A stretch of 64,000 nucleotides of DNA from Phytoseiulus persimilis (Eukaryota > Arthropoda > Arachnida > Mesostigmata > Phytoseiidae), in contig CM075104.1 of the NCBI GenBank assembly GCA_037576195.1, forward strand, positions 8,500,775 through 8,564,774, given 5' to 3'. This document shows, one piece after another, positions 29,808-42,550 of the stretch; position 1 is the stretch's first letter; every line of letters starts with the position of its first letter. The position numbers and the translations under genes are program-made. The notes under the pieces are model-generated. The model saw nothing but the letters and a program-made list of their open reading frames with translations. It was not told the DNA's origin and searched no databases.

Positions 29808-30409
29808 ATGGCATCCAGGGTGATCGCGGGAGAGTCGAACACCACGTTCACCCGAGTGGTGTACAAGTGTCCACTTGGTACGTGGTACCCAGTAACCATT
29901 ACCGTGGCTCTCATCCTTCTGAGTTTTGTCTGGGCCCTTAGCAGCAGAGGTGAGCAGCCGTTGATTTTTCTTGTTCATAATGTTTTCTCAGAATTCTTGA
30001 TGGTCGATCTTCTTTAGGATGGTTACAGGGACCCGGCACGGTGGTGGTGACAAACAACTCTGTCACCACCAGCTCCAGGGTGAACACCACTCTGATGACC
30101 TCTGACTCCATGCAGACACAGTGGAGTCCTTTCGTCAACATCACCGGGACCGTGGTTGATCGTCGGTTTCGGTCCTCGAACTTTCTCTGCCGTCTTCATT
30201 CCATTGATTTCGTTTGTATCTCCGACCAGGATGAGGTCTGCCTGCTGAAGCCGGTCCGAAGTACAGTGTTGGACATGCTTCACTCAGGAGCTGGCTCCAC
30301 TCTGCTGAAGGTCATTCAGCTATCTCGAAATGACCTAGACACTTTCATTCAGCTACACGGAGCAGTATCTCAATGCTCCGGTTATGATTGGTATCTTTCC
30401 TCCACATGA
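29808..30409 (+). CDS. Candidate spliced membrane glycoprotein, exons 1-2 (unit 2)
   Basis: Copy of 12575-13176 with no difference noted in these exons: ATG at 29808, intron at 29950-30017 (GTGAGC to TTCTTTAG), exon 2 to the stop at 30407 or to the GT at 30381. See the unit-1 entry for the domain layout. Identity with unit 1 reflects the recent duplication and does not show selection. Confidence 0.45.
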
Positions 30410-30763
30410 TTTCCAGTTATAGTCTTTAGGTTCCTTCATCTTCTATTCTTTCAATGAAATTCTTGTACAGCTCATCAGTTCCATGCTTTCTTTGTTCGTT
30501 TATCTTAGATCTATTCACTTGTTTTCAAAGTATTTCGTTAGGTTTCTCAATAGATAGGGTTTCACTTCTACTCTATGGATTTCTAACGGTCCAATTTAGT
30601 TTCCGTCGCTCTCAACAGTGGCGTTTCGCTTCATCTTTCCCTTCATTCATTGGCTCTCGAGTTCTGCGCATTTCTGCTCTTTCTCAACTTAACTTCTTTT
30701 ACATTTATGGCATATTCCGTTACGCTTTTGCGTTACACTTTTCGGCGATGCTCTCTGTACCAG

Positions 30764-31152
30764 GCTGCTGCCGTCGGAATCCAATCATAGTGGACAACTG
30801 TAGCTGTGCCATCCGGTGCCTGCGCGTTGGCTCGAGACTCAACCCAATCGCGATAGAAGACGACCGTGACGCGATGAATTCCCTCCATCGACTGCGTGAT
30901 CCGGAAGACCCAGACGATGAAGTTTACGAGTTCTCAGGACACAGGGTCGAACCTCGCCGCCGTCTCAACAGGCCACGATCTGGCCGAGGGATCCAGTAGA
31001 CCTCACTTTGGACTGTCTGTATCTGCCTCTTGGCATTGGGCGTTTTTGTGTCAGTGAAGCTATACACGCTTCTCGGTGAGATTTTCTTTGTCGTCAATGT
31101 CGGTCAACTAATCCTCTGGTACTATCGAAGTCGAAAGAATGCTCAAGACTAA
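30764..31152 (+). pseudogene. Candidate exon 3 and anchor, with in-frame stop (unit 2)
   Basis: Copy of 13531-13919. The TAG (30997-30999) and TAA (31150-31152) are both retained, so the lesion predates the duplication. Confidence 0.35.
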
Positions 31153-32190
31153 TTCGCAGAGGCCTCAGAGAAACACCATACGCCCGGATCCCCACCTCAG
31201 CACGTCTCGCCTGTCTCCGTCACATCGTCGGAAGTCACCGTACAGGAGGTCTACAACATGAATCGCTTCGAAAGGACAAGGGTTCTGAAGACCACATCGT
31301 TTCTATGTCGCATTGTTCCGGGCGTTTCGTTATGTTTCTCCACCGAGTACTCATGGTGTATTGTCCGACCAAACACCGCCAACCTCTCCAAATCAACACG
31401 AATCAGAGTCCGCCCAATGACTGTCGATCAAGCTCAAGAGCTCGTCAACGCCTCCGATATGGAGAGATTTTGTTCGAACTTCGCGTAGTATGTCAGCATA
31501 GATTGATTCACTCACACACTTGTCTCAAGACGGGAACCAATAAAGCGAAAAAAAAAAGCACAACAACAACGTATCTCTCCAAATCCTGGCCTCCTTTCTG
31601 TATTGTGTCGGAGTATATTCAGGACATTTATCTCTGCACATATCTTTTGGTGCTGCCAACTAGGGTCCTCGTGGCCGTGCCTACAGAACCGCAACCGGCT
31701 CCCTTCGTCGTTTTCTATCGACTTTCAAACGGTTTTCACTTGACCTGCCTCTCGATGTGTTTGGTTCAGGCATTGAACCACTCTGAACGTGTGATCGTAT
31801 TCCCTGGTGTCATCTTCGACTGATCACCAGTCTCAACAGTTCAGTTCGCTTTTCCTCCTTCTCGTCAAGAAAAAAAAAAAAAAAAAAACGTATGCCAATA
31901 CCGCTCGGAAAATCCCAGCCAACGACCCCTCCACCATCAACTCTGATGCGATGTTGGCCATGAAGGCCAAACCGTCCTGCTACTGCGAGATGCCTTCCCG
32001 CAGGCGAATATTCGGCACATCGAGGAGATTGGCCGTCATGGGATTAGTTTCATTTTCTGTTTGGATTCTACGGAATGGGTACAATCGTTCGCCGTTAGAT
32101 GGCGCTTCGAGCCAATGTTTACGTCCTTACGTTTGGCTTTTGAGCCAGATTCATCCTCGATGATGTTGCTTTGAATTGCTTCAGAATGTT
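31153..32190 (+). other. Downstream region of plus-strand gene (unit 2)
   Basis: Copy of 13920-14956. The A-run after AATAAA is one base longer than in unit 1, which fuses two plus-strand frames into one of 172 codons (31305-31823). The fusion is a by-product of the A-run length and is not evidence of a gene. Confidence 0.35.
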
Positions 32191-32676
32191 TTATTGTGGT
32201 GGTATGGTTTCTACGGTAGGCTGGTAAGGTGCATCGGGAGGTATCTCAGGCAACTGTTCGTAAGCTATTCTTGCTCTGTATCGCAAAGCCTTCTTCCCAC
32301 AGAGTACTATAGCCGCAATTGTCATCGATGTTGCCCGAACCAAAGATGAAATCTTCCAGGTTTCACACCTCACATCTAGTTTGGGTGTGGGTGTCGGTCT
32401 AACCTTGCTTTTCTTGAATTCTGACCAGATTTCAGTACCTTCCCTGGTTGGCTGATCATCGAAAACACAGGGAGTCTGAGCTCCCGCGTTTGCCTCGCGA
32501 AGCTCTGTTGCCAAACACAGAGCAGAGAAAGTGTTAGCCGTGGATTTATAGATATTACACGGCAGACCCTTTTGCATGCATCCATATCCGCAATCATCGT
32601 ATGAGAAGTATTGTATAGTAGGCATGACATTGTTGGTTAGTATCAATATAATGCATAGACCTGTCTGGTCGTTCAT
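32191..32676 (-). CDS. Env-like ORF3 (unit 2)
   Basis: Copy of 14957-15442. Two amino-acid differences: the Cys in TELCEAN is Arg here, and EQVPE reads EQLPE. The loss of a cysteine would leave an unpaired partner if the cysteines form disulfides. Start, signal-like segment, anchor and tail are otherwise the same. Confidence 0.5.
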   Translation of the reverse strand: MNDQTGLCIILILTNNVMPTIQYFSYDDCGYGCMQKGLPCNIYKSTANTFSALCLATELREANAGAQTPCVFDDQPTREGTEIWSEFKKSKVRPTPTPKLDVRCETWKISSLVRATSMTIAAIVLCGKKALRYRARIAYEQLPEIPPDAPYQPTVETIPPQ

Positions 32677-32678
32677 AG

Positions 32679-35611
32679 TTACCACGACTCCAGTCCCAGC
32701 AGTTCCTTTTGTTTTAGGAACACGGCTCGTTTCAGGGCCTTTGTCAGGATATCGGCCCCCTGATCTTCCGATCGCACGAACGCGATATCGACCAATCCCT
32801 GCTGGTAAGCCTCTTTCACAAAATAATGTCGTAGATCAATGTGTTTAGATCGTCGATACATAGAGGGGCTTTTTATCTAGGCTGTGGCCGATTGCGAGTC
32901 CATATGCATTGTTATTTTTTCTTGAATTCCAAGCTCACTCAATAGTTTGTTCATATAATAATGATATAATATTTGATATTTGATTCATATAATATTTGAT
33001 AAATACAAAAGCGCTCCGACTAAGGAGCGGTATCTATCTCTGACATCTCCCTCCTGTACTTTGACAGAGTGAATGGAGTTGTCACAGGGAGTGGACACCG
33101 GCCTGCACTCCGACATGTCGAACCTGTCTAGGATTTGACTCACGTATCTGTGTTGGTGGATGTGATAGTCGAATTTTTCGTTTACCTCGATCTCAATCCC
33201 CAGGAAGTACGAAAGTGGTTCACTAGTGATCTTCAGATCTTGCTCCAGTGATCCAATGAAGCTCAGCTCCAGATCTTTTCTTTCGCCAACGACTAAACCG
33301 TCGTCGACGTAAATCGTTACCACGAGCCGACCCTCTCCATTTTTGGAGAAGATGCAGGGGTCCGACAGACATTGAGTGAGACCTTATTCAGTAGAATTTT
33401 AGTGAATTTATCATGGAGAAGAAAAGGAGACTGCTTCATGCCATAGAGGGATTTTAAAAGTTTCAGTACTTTTCCTGATCTGTCATCCCCCCCCCCTCAG
33501 GCTGTTTCATGAACACCTGATCAGGCAGATCTGCAGTCAGGAGAGCTGTGACCACATCGAATTGATGAGCATAGAGCCGCTCTTGTGCGGCAATGCTTAT
33601 TATGGTTCTGATTCCCTCATGGCGAGCGATAGGACTGAATATCTTCTCAGGATGAAATTCGTCTTCGGTCTGCCGGAAGCCTCGAAGAACCAATCTGGCT
33701 TTCCAGATTTTGGCTTTTTTGGTTGGATCATACTTGACTCTGAATATACAGCGAGAGTCTAGAGCTCTTTTTCCTGTGGGTAAATTAGTCAATTCCCAGA
33801 CTCCGTTTTCTTGGATCGAGTCAAGCTCTTCCTTCATCGCCGCCTCCCTATTCCTACGGTCAGGGCTGTTTAGGGCCTCTTAGTACGTAATCGGGACGCA
33901 GTCTGCTTCATCTTCGGCTTCGTACACTACGCAGTGATCGCAGAAGCGTGAGTCGAGCGGGAGATAGGCTTCTTCAATATGGGTCTCTTCTCTGAAGCGA
34001 GCAGGAGGTACTATCTTCGAACGGGGCCGCAAGTTAATATCCCCGGTCCCGTTTGCGTTCATTTCAGATGATTCTGTATCAGGGTCTTCACCTGAGTCTT
34101 TCTCGACATCTGAGTGATCACCCGCAGGGGTTTTTGCTGGATGCTCATTACGATGGGAATGTTTCTCTGCTGGCAAGCTTGCCTGACCCAACAAGGGCTT
34201 TTTGAGAAACACGACGTCTTTCGACCTCAAGATCGTGAATGTTCCTGGGACCCACAACCGGTATCCAAGTGAGTGGGGCCCGTAGCCCACAGAACGAACC
34301 GGGGATCCTCGCCGTTCAAACTTTCTTGGCTTGTCCTTTTGATTTCGGATAAAACATTTTGCCCTCCATGGCTGCAAAGAGCCAAGATACGGGGGACGTC
34401 CGTATATTATCTGATACGGTGAAATGTTCAAGGTCTCATGGATGAGAGTTGTATTCAGAATGCCCAGAACGAGACACATTCGGCCCAAAAGAATTTCTTG
34501 CTTTCCAGACCGGCGGAACGAACCAAGTTCGCTAACGTACGGTCCGACCTTTCTGCAGTTACGTTCAAAGACGGATTTGTCGGCGGTTTGAAGGTCTGCT
34601 CCGCACCGATGTCATCCAGTATTTTCTTGACTTCTTCATTTTTGAACTCCTTACCTTCGTCAGAATGAAAACGAAAGATATTCTTGCCGGTGACGTTCCT
34701 GATCTATTTTGTGTACTGCAAGATTCACTCGGTTGTTTCGTCCTCGGCTTGCGAGAAAAATACTTTTCGAAAGCGTGAGAAAGAATCAGTGATTGTCAGG
34801 AAATGTCTGGAGTTCCCAATTGGGGGTGTAGCTGGGCCACAAAGATCAGCATTGATCCAGCCTGGCTCACTGGCCTTGGCGGACTCGGGTCGACTGTGAT
34901 AAGAAGCACGGGTTTGCCCATTATGCAGGCACTACATTGGTCTAGATCAGCGGTCCTCAAACTCCACTGACCCATCGACCTCCTAGGCGACTTCGTTGAA
35001 GTTTATGGACTGCCGTCCCCCAAGGGGTCGACCGTCGACCCTCGATCCACCTACGTGGACGCCAAGAAGTATGGTCAAATCCACCCCGGCATCACCTCCT
35101 GGGGTCGCGATCCCTTGGCTCAACAATTTCCTGAGGACACGCAACACCTTGATTCTGGGGTTCATCTGCCTCCTCTGAGGGAACGTTACCGTTGTCTGAC
35201 AACGCTGTGTTGTTTAAGACTCGAAGTCTGTACAATCCTTTGATCAAGGGAACCGGCATGCATGAATTTTCCTTTTTCAATAGTTTGCTCCCTTTTGTGG
35301 ACGGGAACGTCAAAGTCATCGTTGACTGACTGGCTCATAGAAAGTAAGTTCTTTCGCATTTTTGACACGTAGAGGACGTTCTTGAGTTTGAGAGTTTCAA
35401 TGTTTTCTTTTCCTGGAACAGTCAATGGAACTGTACCCTGGCCCGAGACCTGAAGTCTATGGTTGCTGCCAACCCTAACCTCCTTGGTCAAAGAGCGTTT
35501 GGTGAAAGACACGAACCACTTCTTAGAGTTTGTTATATGATTCTTTGCGCCGCTGTCGAGCAGAAAATGACTCCCATTGTTATGAGCGTCCTCACAAATA
35601 CGAGTCGTCAA
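32679..35611 (-). pseudogene. Copia pol, degraded (unit 2)
   Basis: Copy of 15445-18377 with the same frame breaks, the same RNase H deletion and the same TAG in DSQSATA. One base differs at 34169. The shared lesions show that pol was already dead before the duplication. Confidence 0.85.
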
Positions 35612-36046
35612 GACTTCAGCAATATGTGCCCGTGGTGACTGTCTGGGATTTGGTCAACCTGACTGCCCTGAGCTTCTAGGTTGATCCTGAATTCTGGGCT
35701 GATGATTGTTATTCCCATTATTTCTGCTGAGAGGACGACACTGACTCCTGTAATGTCCTCTAGTGCCGCAGCTGTAGCAACGGACCTGAGATCTATTAGG
35801 CCCATTCTGAGAGGTCCCGTTGCCTTGCGAAGATAGCGCGCTCTGATGTTGTGAGCCGTTACGACGTCCATTGGATCTGCGTCCAAATCTCCTGCCGCCT
35901 ATTCTCATCCAAGAGAGAAGAGCCGTTGCCCTGTCCGTGCTCTTATCAGTAGGAGTCCGTCTGGCTGCTTCGGCCCTTATTATTTCTATGAGGTCCGAGG
36001 TGTTTTTATCTGCCTCGGATCTAGCTGACCATCCCATTCGCAGTGG
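35608..36046 (-). pseudogene. Copia gag, C-terminal half (unit 2)
   Basis: Copy of 18374-18812 with the CCHC knuckle intact; one base differs near 35673 (Asn/Ser in the RNSGQ/RSSGQ segment). Confidence 0.75.
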
Positions 36047-36861
36047 TTGAGTATCGTATGCCAGAATCTCACAGTCCAGAATCTCATATGCCAGAATCTC
36101 AGATGCCAGAATCTCAAACCCCAGAAAAGAGCCCTTCCCCACTCCGACCGCCTTGGAATCCAACTCGGAGCGAAGCTTCTATGGATTCGACTCCTTCCAA
36201 TGATTGTAGAAAGGGAGACCGGGGCATGGTGGACCCGAACTCGGGCTGAATCGCCTTTCTTCTTAACTGCGCTCAGACTGGGAAGCCGCTTCCCGAACGG
36301 AGCTTCTGATTCTTTCCTCTAGCTTCAAAGCACATTTTTTTTCTGGACGGGTGCCCTTGGGTACTTGACGCGGCCCGATGACTTCGTCTACAGACCTGGA
36401 CTCTCCGCGATCCGTCGGTACTCAGAGTCGGCCAATAAGTTGTTTCTCTTCCCCGGAAGCAGTCCGCAACTGATTTATCGACTTTTCCCCTTGGATTACC
36501 GAAGGGGAACAGTCAAAAAGAATGGAACCTAATCAGGCCCTTTGTCAATGAACTCTGCCGCACGTCCTCAGTCAAACATCTCGTCCACGCTTGGGATTGA
36601 AACCGCGACTTGCGAGTTCGTATGGATGGGCAATTCTGTGTCCACTCGGAATTCAGAACTAGCCCGTTCAAGTTCAATCTTTCCGTAATAACATTCTTGA
36701 AATCAATCAGATTCCTTCGAATGGTTCTTCTTGAGTTTTTCATCGACGATTATCACAGGGAAGGAACATGCAACAGGATATCAAATTTATTCTCAAAGTT
36801 TGAGATTCGAGATAGCTTCAAAACCCTTAAATGGTTTGACAGTGGCCTCATACATTGTGCC

Positions 36862-38424
36862 CTATTGCGTAGATGTATTCACGAAGGTTGATTTCGTTGG
36901 CCCCCAATGGTCCAGCGAGCTTAATGATATTATTGTTGATCCGCTGATATTTCGGACATTTCCGGGGTGCAGCCTGGCCCATACGAAGTTGAAGCATTGT
37001 GAACTCATACTTTGCTTGTTGTTGCTGGAGGCTTTGATCATTTCGAAGATGTTAACATGTTTCTTTCGTACGAGGGCATCTACTGTATGATGCCATCCCT
37101 CGAGATGGTTGGTGGTTCGTGGGCCGAAGTTGCGGTAATGGTTCCACAACTGCCTAGGGTACACGTTTCCATTTTCAAGCCACGTGCGCATCACGTAGTC
37201 TTTGAAGTCCTCCAGAGCCACGTCGGCAGCGTGCGCGTGTCCCGGACAATCTGCGTTGATCTCCAACCACGCGTCTTCAATTGAGTTCGGCGGAGTGAGC
37301 GCCAGGCTCTTGACTGATCGGAAAACGAGTCGCACATCGTCGTCTTCGTTGAATTCTTCTTGACTGAGTCCGAGCTCCTGCCATTTCCGCCAGAGGCACT
37401 GCCCGAAATGGAAGAAACAGCTCTTGATTTCGGCGGTCGGAAAACAGCTCTCGATGGCCCTCAATGCGGCAACCTCGGAGTCCATCTGGAATCCGCGTGG
37501 GTTGAAGTTGACTCCCTTCGAAGCGGCATAGGCTCTCAGATGATCCAGCATACGTGTATACGTTTCCGTCGTCTCGCTGGGTAGGAGGAAGAAAGCGCAA
37601 GGTATCATCTGCCCAAGATAGAACCCATCTAGAGTGTAGAGTTGAGCGAAGATATTAGGCACGTTTCGGAAAGTCCCGTCCATGTAGACGACGGGAGCGT
37701 TGCTCAATGCTGCAACCAACTCCGGAGTTGTGAACCCAAGCATTCTGTCCGTTGAGCCGTCATCTATTACAAGGAACTCTTCTCCGTTGATAGTTCTCGT
37801 CCATGAACCTTCAAGTTGGATATCCGTCCTTGAAGTAGGGAGAGGCGGTCTCAGTTGAGCTCGTTGGTGGTGCAACGTTGCTCGGATACTGTCGAAATTC
37901 GGCACGGACACCCCTACCGCTCTTTCCTCGAATCTGCCTCGTAAACGTGCTGCTCTGGGTACGAGCGGCTCAGAGTATACTTCCTTCACCCCTCGATCCG
38001 GATGCGAGACAACGGCTTGCTTCAAATCGCCCACCGCGGATAGTTTGATGAATCCGCTGTCATCCGGCTCGTGGTCATGCGTACCGTTAATCTTGACGGC
38101 TCGTATTTGAGGTTCCTTGCCAATCAAAATGATTCATATTAGCGATGGATGGAAAACGAAGCACACGAGGAAATTAACCAGTGCGACGATCAAGAAATAC
38201 AGAGAAACGAGAGCGAAGTCCCGAGAAGCAATGGAAGGTGAACCTTACTTTGCAAATGATGGCACGGGCTGGGCACTTGTCTGTTCGCATCCGGACGCAG
38301 CGGCAATAGAGCTTATCGCCCGTGGGCTTTTCTACAATACTTCATATGAGAAGCCGTTCACGCGATATATATCACGCTTCCCCTTCGTCGATGTCACAAT
38401 CTCAACCTCCATGATAGCGCCCGA
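36862..38424 (-). CDS. MULE transposase with FLYWCH domain (unit 2)
   Basis: Copy of 19628-21190. The 421-codon catalytic exon is identical in the residues I compared. The intron is at 38116-38248. The FLYWCH frame break near 38339 is shared, with one silent-looking difference beside it (ATACGAG against ATATGAG). Confidence 0.85.
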
Positions 38425-38908
38425 AGCCTGAATAGCTCTTCCGTGAGTCTTCCGCTAACGGTCAAATCTTGAAGGTCGGCTGGCCGGGGAAAGGGGAGAG
38501 GGCACTACGGAGGTCAACATTTTATCAAGTGACTCCACATCACCACCGTAAAGTCACGGGCTGGAAATGGAGCTTTCCAACCACGGTTACATATCGACGA
38601 ATCCACTTCGATCGAAAGACTCCCCCCCCCCCATGATTTTAATCGCCACAAAATGAGTTCTGAGGGGATAAACTAGACCTACAATCATGGTGAATGGTCG
38701 AGAAGTCTATCGTTTCCACATTTGATTTCCTTGTGCCGTCGTCAGTGGCGTAGTGAGCCTACGTGATGCCCAGGGCGGACCGCCCCCTCCCTCGCTACGC
38801 TGGTGGCCGTCATGCTATGATTGAACCCCAAGTCACCTTTGCCTCCACAATTCGATGGGGGTGTGAGGGGACTGGGCTCGATGGGTTCCAAAAACAGGTC
38901 TCATCGTA

Positions 38909-39840
38909 CAGGGTGGCTTTTTTAAGTCGGGAATTTTCGAGCCCGATCTTGTTTTGGCCATAACTTCGTCAATTTGAGTGATCGATAGAAGATATCGAGG
39001 CGGTCATTTTGATACAAAATTCAGGAGGATCCGGTGAGAATCCCGGTCAGGAGATGGTTTTGAAAATGACCCTTCCTTTTTTTTCGAGGTCTTCCTAAAA
39101 GTTATCGTAAAAACGTCAATATTTATCGGATCGGACTCGTGGGGGTAGCATTCGACGCGCAAAAGGAAGCCCGTCATTCGCCAGCAAACCGATTGAAGTT
39201 ATCTCGTTTCCCCGAAAAATGGGAACCGATCGTATCGAGAATTCCTTTGGTGTCGAGGGTGATTTTGGCAACCGAGGGCGGAATCCTGAGCATGGGTGAT
39301 TTCCGGTGAAAATCAAAAATCATCGGATCGACCTCGCAGCTCAATGTTCGCATGATTCACCCATTTCTGAGTAATTTTCACCGGGGGAGATACCTCCGAT
39401 TCTGCCTCGTTGAGGAGTTACGAAAAGAAATGCGGGGAAAAGCGAGGAAAACGAAATTAGCCAATGGGCAAGGCCTTGAAAAAGGGGTTGATACGATCGC
39501 TTGCCATTCTTCGGGGATATGAGATAACTTCGCTCGGTTTTCCGGCGAATGACGGGCTCCCTTTTGCGCGTCGAATGCTACCCCCACGAGTCCGATCCGA
39601 TAAATATTGACGTTTTTACGATAACTTTCAGGAAGACCTCGAAAAAAAAGGAAGGGTCATTTTCAAAACCATCTCCTGACCGGGTTTCTTACCGGATCCT
39701 CCTGAATTTTGTATCAAAATGACCGCCTCGATATCCTCGATCGATCACTCTTTGATTTCTGAAATGGTTTCAAAAATTGACGAAGTTATGGCCAAAACAA
39801 GATCGGGCTCGAAAATTCCCGACTAAAAAAAGCCACCCTG
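38909..39840. mobile_element. TA-flanked foldback nested in MULE (unit 2)
   Basis: Copy of 21675-22606, with a base change at 39382 and another at 39769. Confidence 0.8.
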
Positions 39841-41001
39841 TATATTCGACGCTTCTGACCCCTGCCGCGCCTCTCACCGCTCTTGCCTTGTTCCTGCGGC
39901 TGGATGTGACGGTGGTTCAGTTGGTCTCATCCTCTGCGGGTCTCAGTTGCCTTCCGGTGTTGCTGCCGGGGTCTTGGCATCGCTGCTTCGTGGAAGTCTC
40001 ACTAGGAATCGCGCCGCAGGCTGTCTTCCGGATCCCAAGTTCATTTGGAGGCTCGAGGCAAACTAACTCCAACTTAGATTCAGCACACCTTTCCACTCTA
40101 TCACATTAAGGCGAAATCAACCGATTTTCCCCTCATTCTCGTAACTCGGATCGACCACTTTCAAGCTCCAAGCTCACACTACTGACTGAAGACAGCGGGA
40201 CCTCTACGGGTTTCCATCTTTATTGAGAGAAATCATCACTTTCCTGTGAGACGGAAAGTGGTTCACATTCTGAAAAACATGGATCATGATTTGCGAGTCA
40301 AATTACAGAAAAGATCACATTTCACTCCCTCAACTCTGAATTGAGTAGCCTTAGAGTGACTACACCCATGGAGTCACTCAGTCGACTCACCAGGAACGCT
40401 CCATCGTATTTCCCGACTGTGCGCGTTGATTCGATGAGAAGTAAACGGACAAAGCGCTGAGCGCCTACCATGCATATTTGGATTCACAAACAACGCTGGC
40501 TTAGCCAGCCACTGTGAAAGAGTCACTCGACTTCCAAGAGAAAATGAGAGCTCGACTACGTCTTCAAACTCCGAACTCAGAGAGCATATTCAATGTTCCA
40601 TTACATTATGGAATAATCTCCCACCTACTCCTTCAGCGACGAGATCTTTGGACTTGACAGTCAGAGAGAATGTTGGAGATCAGAACCCAAAATCTATCAT
40701 AATGTCAGCGGGTCGTCTCACGTTTTTCCGGTCCAGGGGAAAAAAAATACTGTGTGACTCCTCGAGGTTGCAACGGTGGATCAGAGGCGTCGTTTGGATT
40801 GATGATTGCCCATTCCACGTGCAGCTATGAGTGATCCATGAGATCTGATTTCCTCGGCTCATATATTCTCATCGTAGATTCCCTTCCAAGATGCCTCCAA
40901 GAATCCTTCCAAGAATCCGTCGTAGCGGGAAAGGGCACTTTTCTGGCATCTAAGATTCTGGCATATGAGATCCTGGAATCTGAGATAGTACCTTCGCAGT
41001 G

Positions 41002-41551
41002 GTTTCCAGCTTGACGGGAGTGCGTTGAGGAGTTGGTTCACTTCAACATCTTCCGGGAATTTTACCTCTGGTTCCAAGAGATTCGTGAGCAACGTAGAGT
41101 AGTGGCTCAGGTTTTCATCCACGGTTTTACTCTTCGAAAATTTGAAGCTCATGAATTGAGTTATGGCTGTTCCCTTCCGCAGCTTAGCTTTGTTTGAGAA
41201 ACGATTATTATCGAGCTTCGTCCATATTTCGGCTGCTGTTATTATTTCTGTTTGGCCGTGGAACAGTGATACCACCAAGTTTTCATTTATGGCTGCGAAA
41301 AAGAGTTATCTTGCTCTCTTGTTTGCCTTATCGAATTGATCTTTCTTAGTTTGTCGTTCAGGGGTGAGTTTAGAGGCACGCGGCTCGGGTTGAGGCTCAA
41401 CCATTTTGCCACTGATGACTTCCCAGATGTTTTCCTCATTTTTGAAATAGATAGGACAGAGACTTTTGAAAGCGATCCAGTTATTTCCATTTGCAGCCAA
41501 CACGACTGGGCATTTAGACGCATCGTGCGACTTGATATTCTCCGAGGCCAT
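41002..41551 (-). pseudogene. Copia gag, N-terminal half (unit 2)
   Basis: Copy of 23768-24317 with the same internal TAA (41308-41306). Confidence 0.8.
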
Positions 41552-41587
41552 TGTGTTGTGGCTGCCTATTGCTAACTAGCTTGTATC

Positions 41588-41715
41588 ACTTCATACTCAC
41601 GACTGAAGATTGTCAGTGGAGCAGAGTTATCGTGCCTGATAACGTATTGCGAAGGCTGGTTCGGAAGAAGTACAAGTCTGTGCTCAGTCACTTTAATCAA
41701 GAATCCTCGGAGTAC
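41588..41715 (-). other. Copia leader, unit 2
   Basis: Matches 29067-29194 and is continuous with the gag start, so it shows the empty site of gypsy 1 (a single ACTTC at 41588-41592 by alignment). Confidence 0.75.
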
Positions 41716-41893
41716 TGTTGACACCCAGTAAGTTTATTCCCATGGGAACCTTCTTATATACTGCTCGTACAGGTTTAGTGGAAAGAGGGTCAAGCATTGA
41801 CTTCAGCAATAGGTGGCCCCCATTGGCTCTCAGTATTACAGCCAAGGAAGGAAGACACCAGCTAGGGAAGGACACAGTCTACATTTCTCAACA
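41716..41893 (-). repeat. Copia LTR 3 (5' LTR of unit 2)
   Basis: 178 bp with the regular tips TGTTGA and TCAACA. The right end is GGGAAGGACACAG...CAACA, different from LTR1 and LTR2. It borders unrelated DNA beginning GGAATGAATG, so this is the outer edge of the array. Confidence 0.88.
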
Positions 41894-42548
41894 GGAATGA
41901 ATGAGTCGCTGCTCGTTGCTGGCCCTTTATTGAACCTTCACCGCGTCCCTCGCTCTCTCTGAGGCTCCCTCGCCCATTCGTTACGAGCCGCATTTGGGCG
42001 GAGTCGCGAGAGGAAGCGGCACAACTCTTGGAAGACCCCCAGATTGCTGAAGCAACAGGGTTGATACTGGAATGTCGAGGTCGGAACCCACAACGCAGAA
42101 ATTCCTCTGAAGCCCACCACAGGCGGGCCGTAGAGCACCGACAACTAATGGTTCACTGACCGCTGTTGGCTCTCGCCGCTTGAGTTGAATCCCGCCGAAG
42201 CGAGATTGTTGATCGGGAGTTGCATCACTGGCATGCCCATGATACGAATTCGAGTGCTTTTGTCTGATGATTCAGCCATTGGAGACCATACATTCTTGCG
42301 GTTGGGAGTCTTTTCGTGAGGAGTCATGGAGTAGCCGGGGATTTTCGACGGAGTTTCGTGGGCACGGTGCTTGCTCCGTTTGAGTAGCATCGCTGCCTCC
42401 GTCTTCTCGGGAGCAATCTGTGGGAGCCCGTCTTTATCCATCCCGATACTCAGTCTTGAACAGTGTTACACAAACCATGGTCCATGAGTAGAGGTCGCAA
42501 AAATCCACGATACCAGGTACGACAATGATTTGAGGTTCACTTTCGATA
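41894..42548. other. Left copy of segmental duplication, part R1
   Basis: Bases about 42068-42310 match 62425-62660 (landmarks: CACTGACCGCTGTTGGCTC, GTTGCATCACTGGCATGCCC). Bases 42377-42470 recur at 44853-44935. No gene was recognised. Confidence 0.6.
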
Positions 42549-42550
42549 TA

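Larger units (their letters stand above)
36056..40992 (-). mobile_element. MULE DNA transposon (unit 2)
   Basis: Copy of 18822-23758 at the identical site in gag, with the same 9-12 bp duplication (36047 and 40993). It was therefore copied by the tandem duplication, not by a second transposition. Confidence 0.85.
29373..41587 (-). mobile_element. Copia internal region, unit 2 (with nested MULE)
   Basis: Second unit of the tandem array, nearly identical to 12140-24353. Differences seen by eye include the T/C at about 30637, one extra A near 31549, C/A at 32252, A/G at 32500, A/C at 34169, T/C at 35673, C/A at 36783, C/T at 38346 and T/A at 40482. No gypsy is inserted in its leader. Confidence 0.88.

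Noticed and set aside
31305..31823. 172-codon plus-strand frame present only in unit 2
   Set aside because: It arises from one extra A in a homopolymer; unit 1 has two unrelated short frames there.
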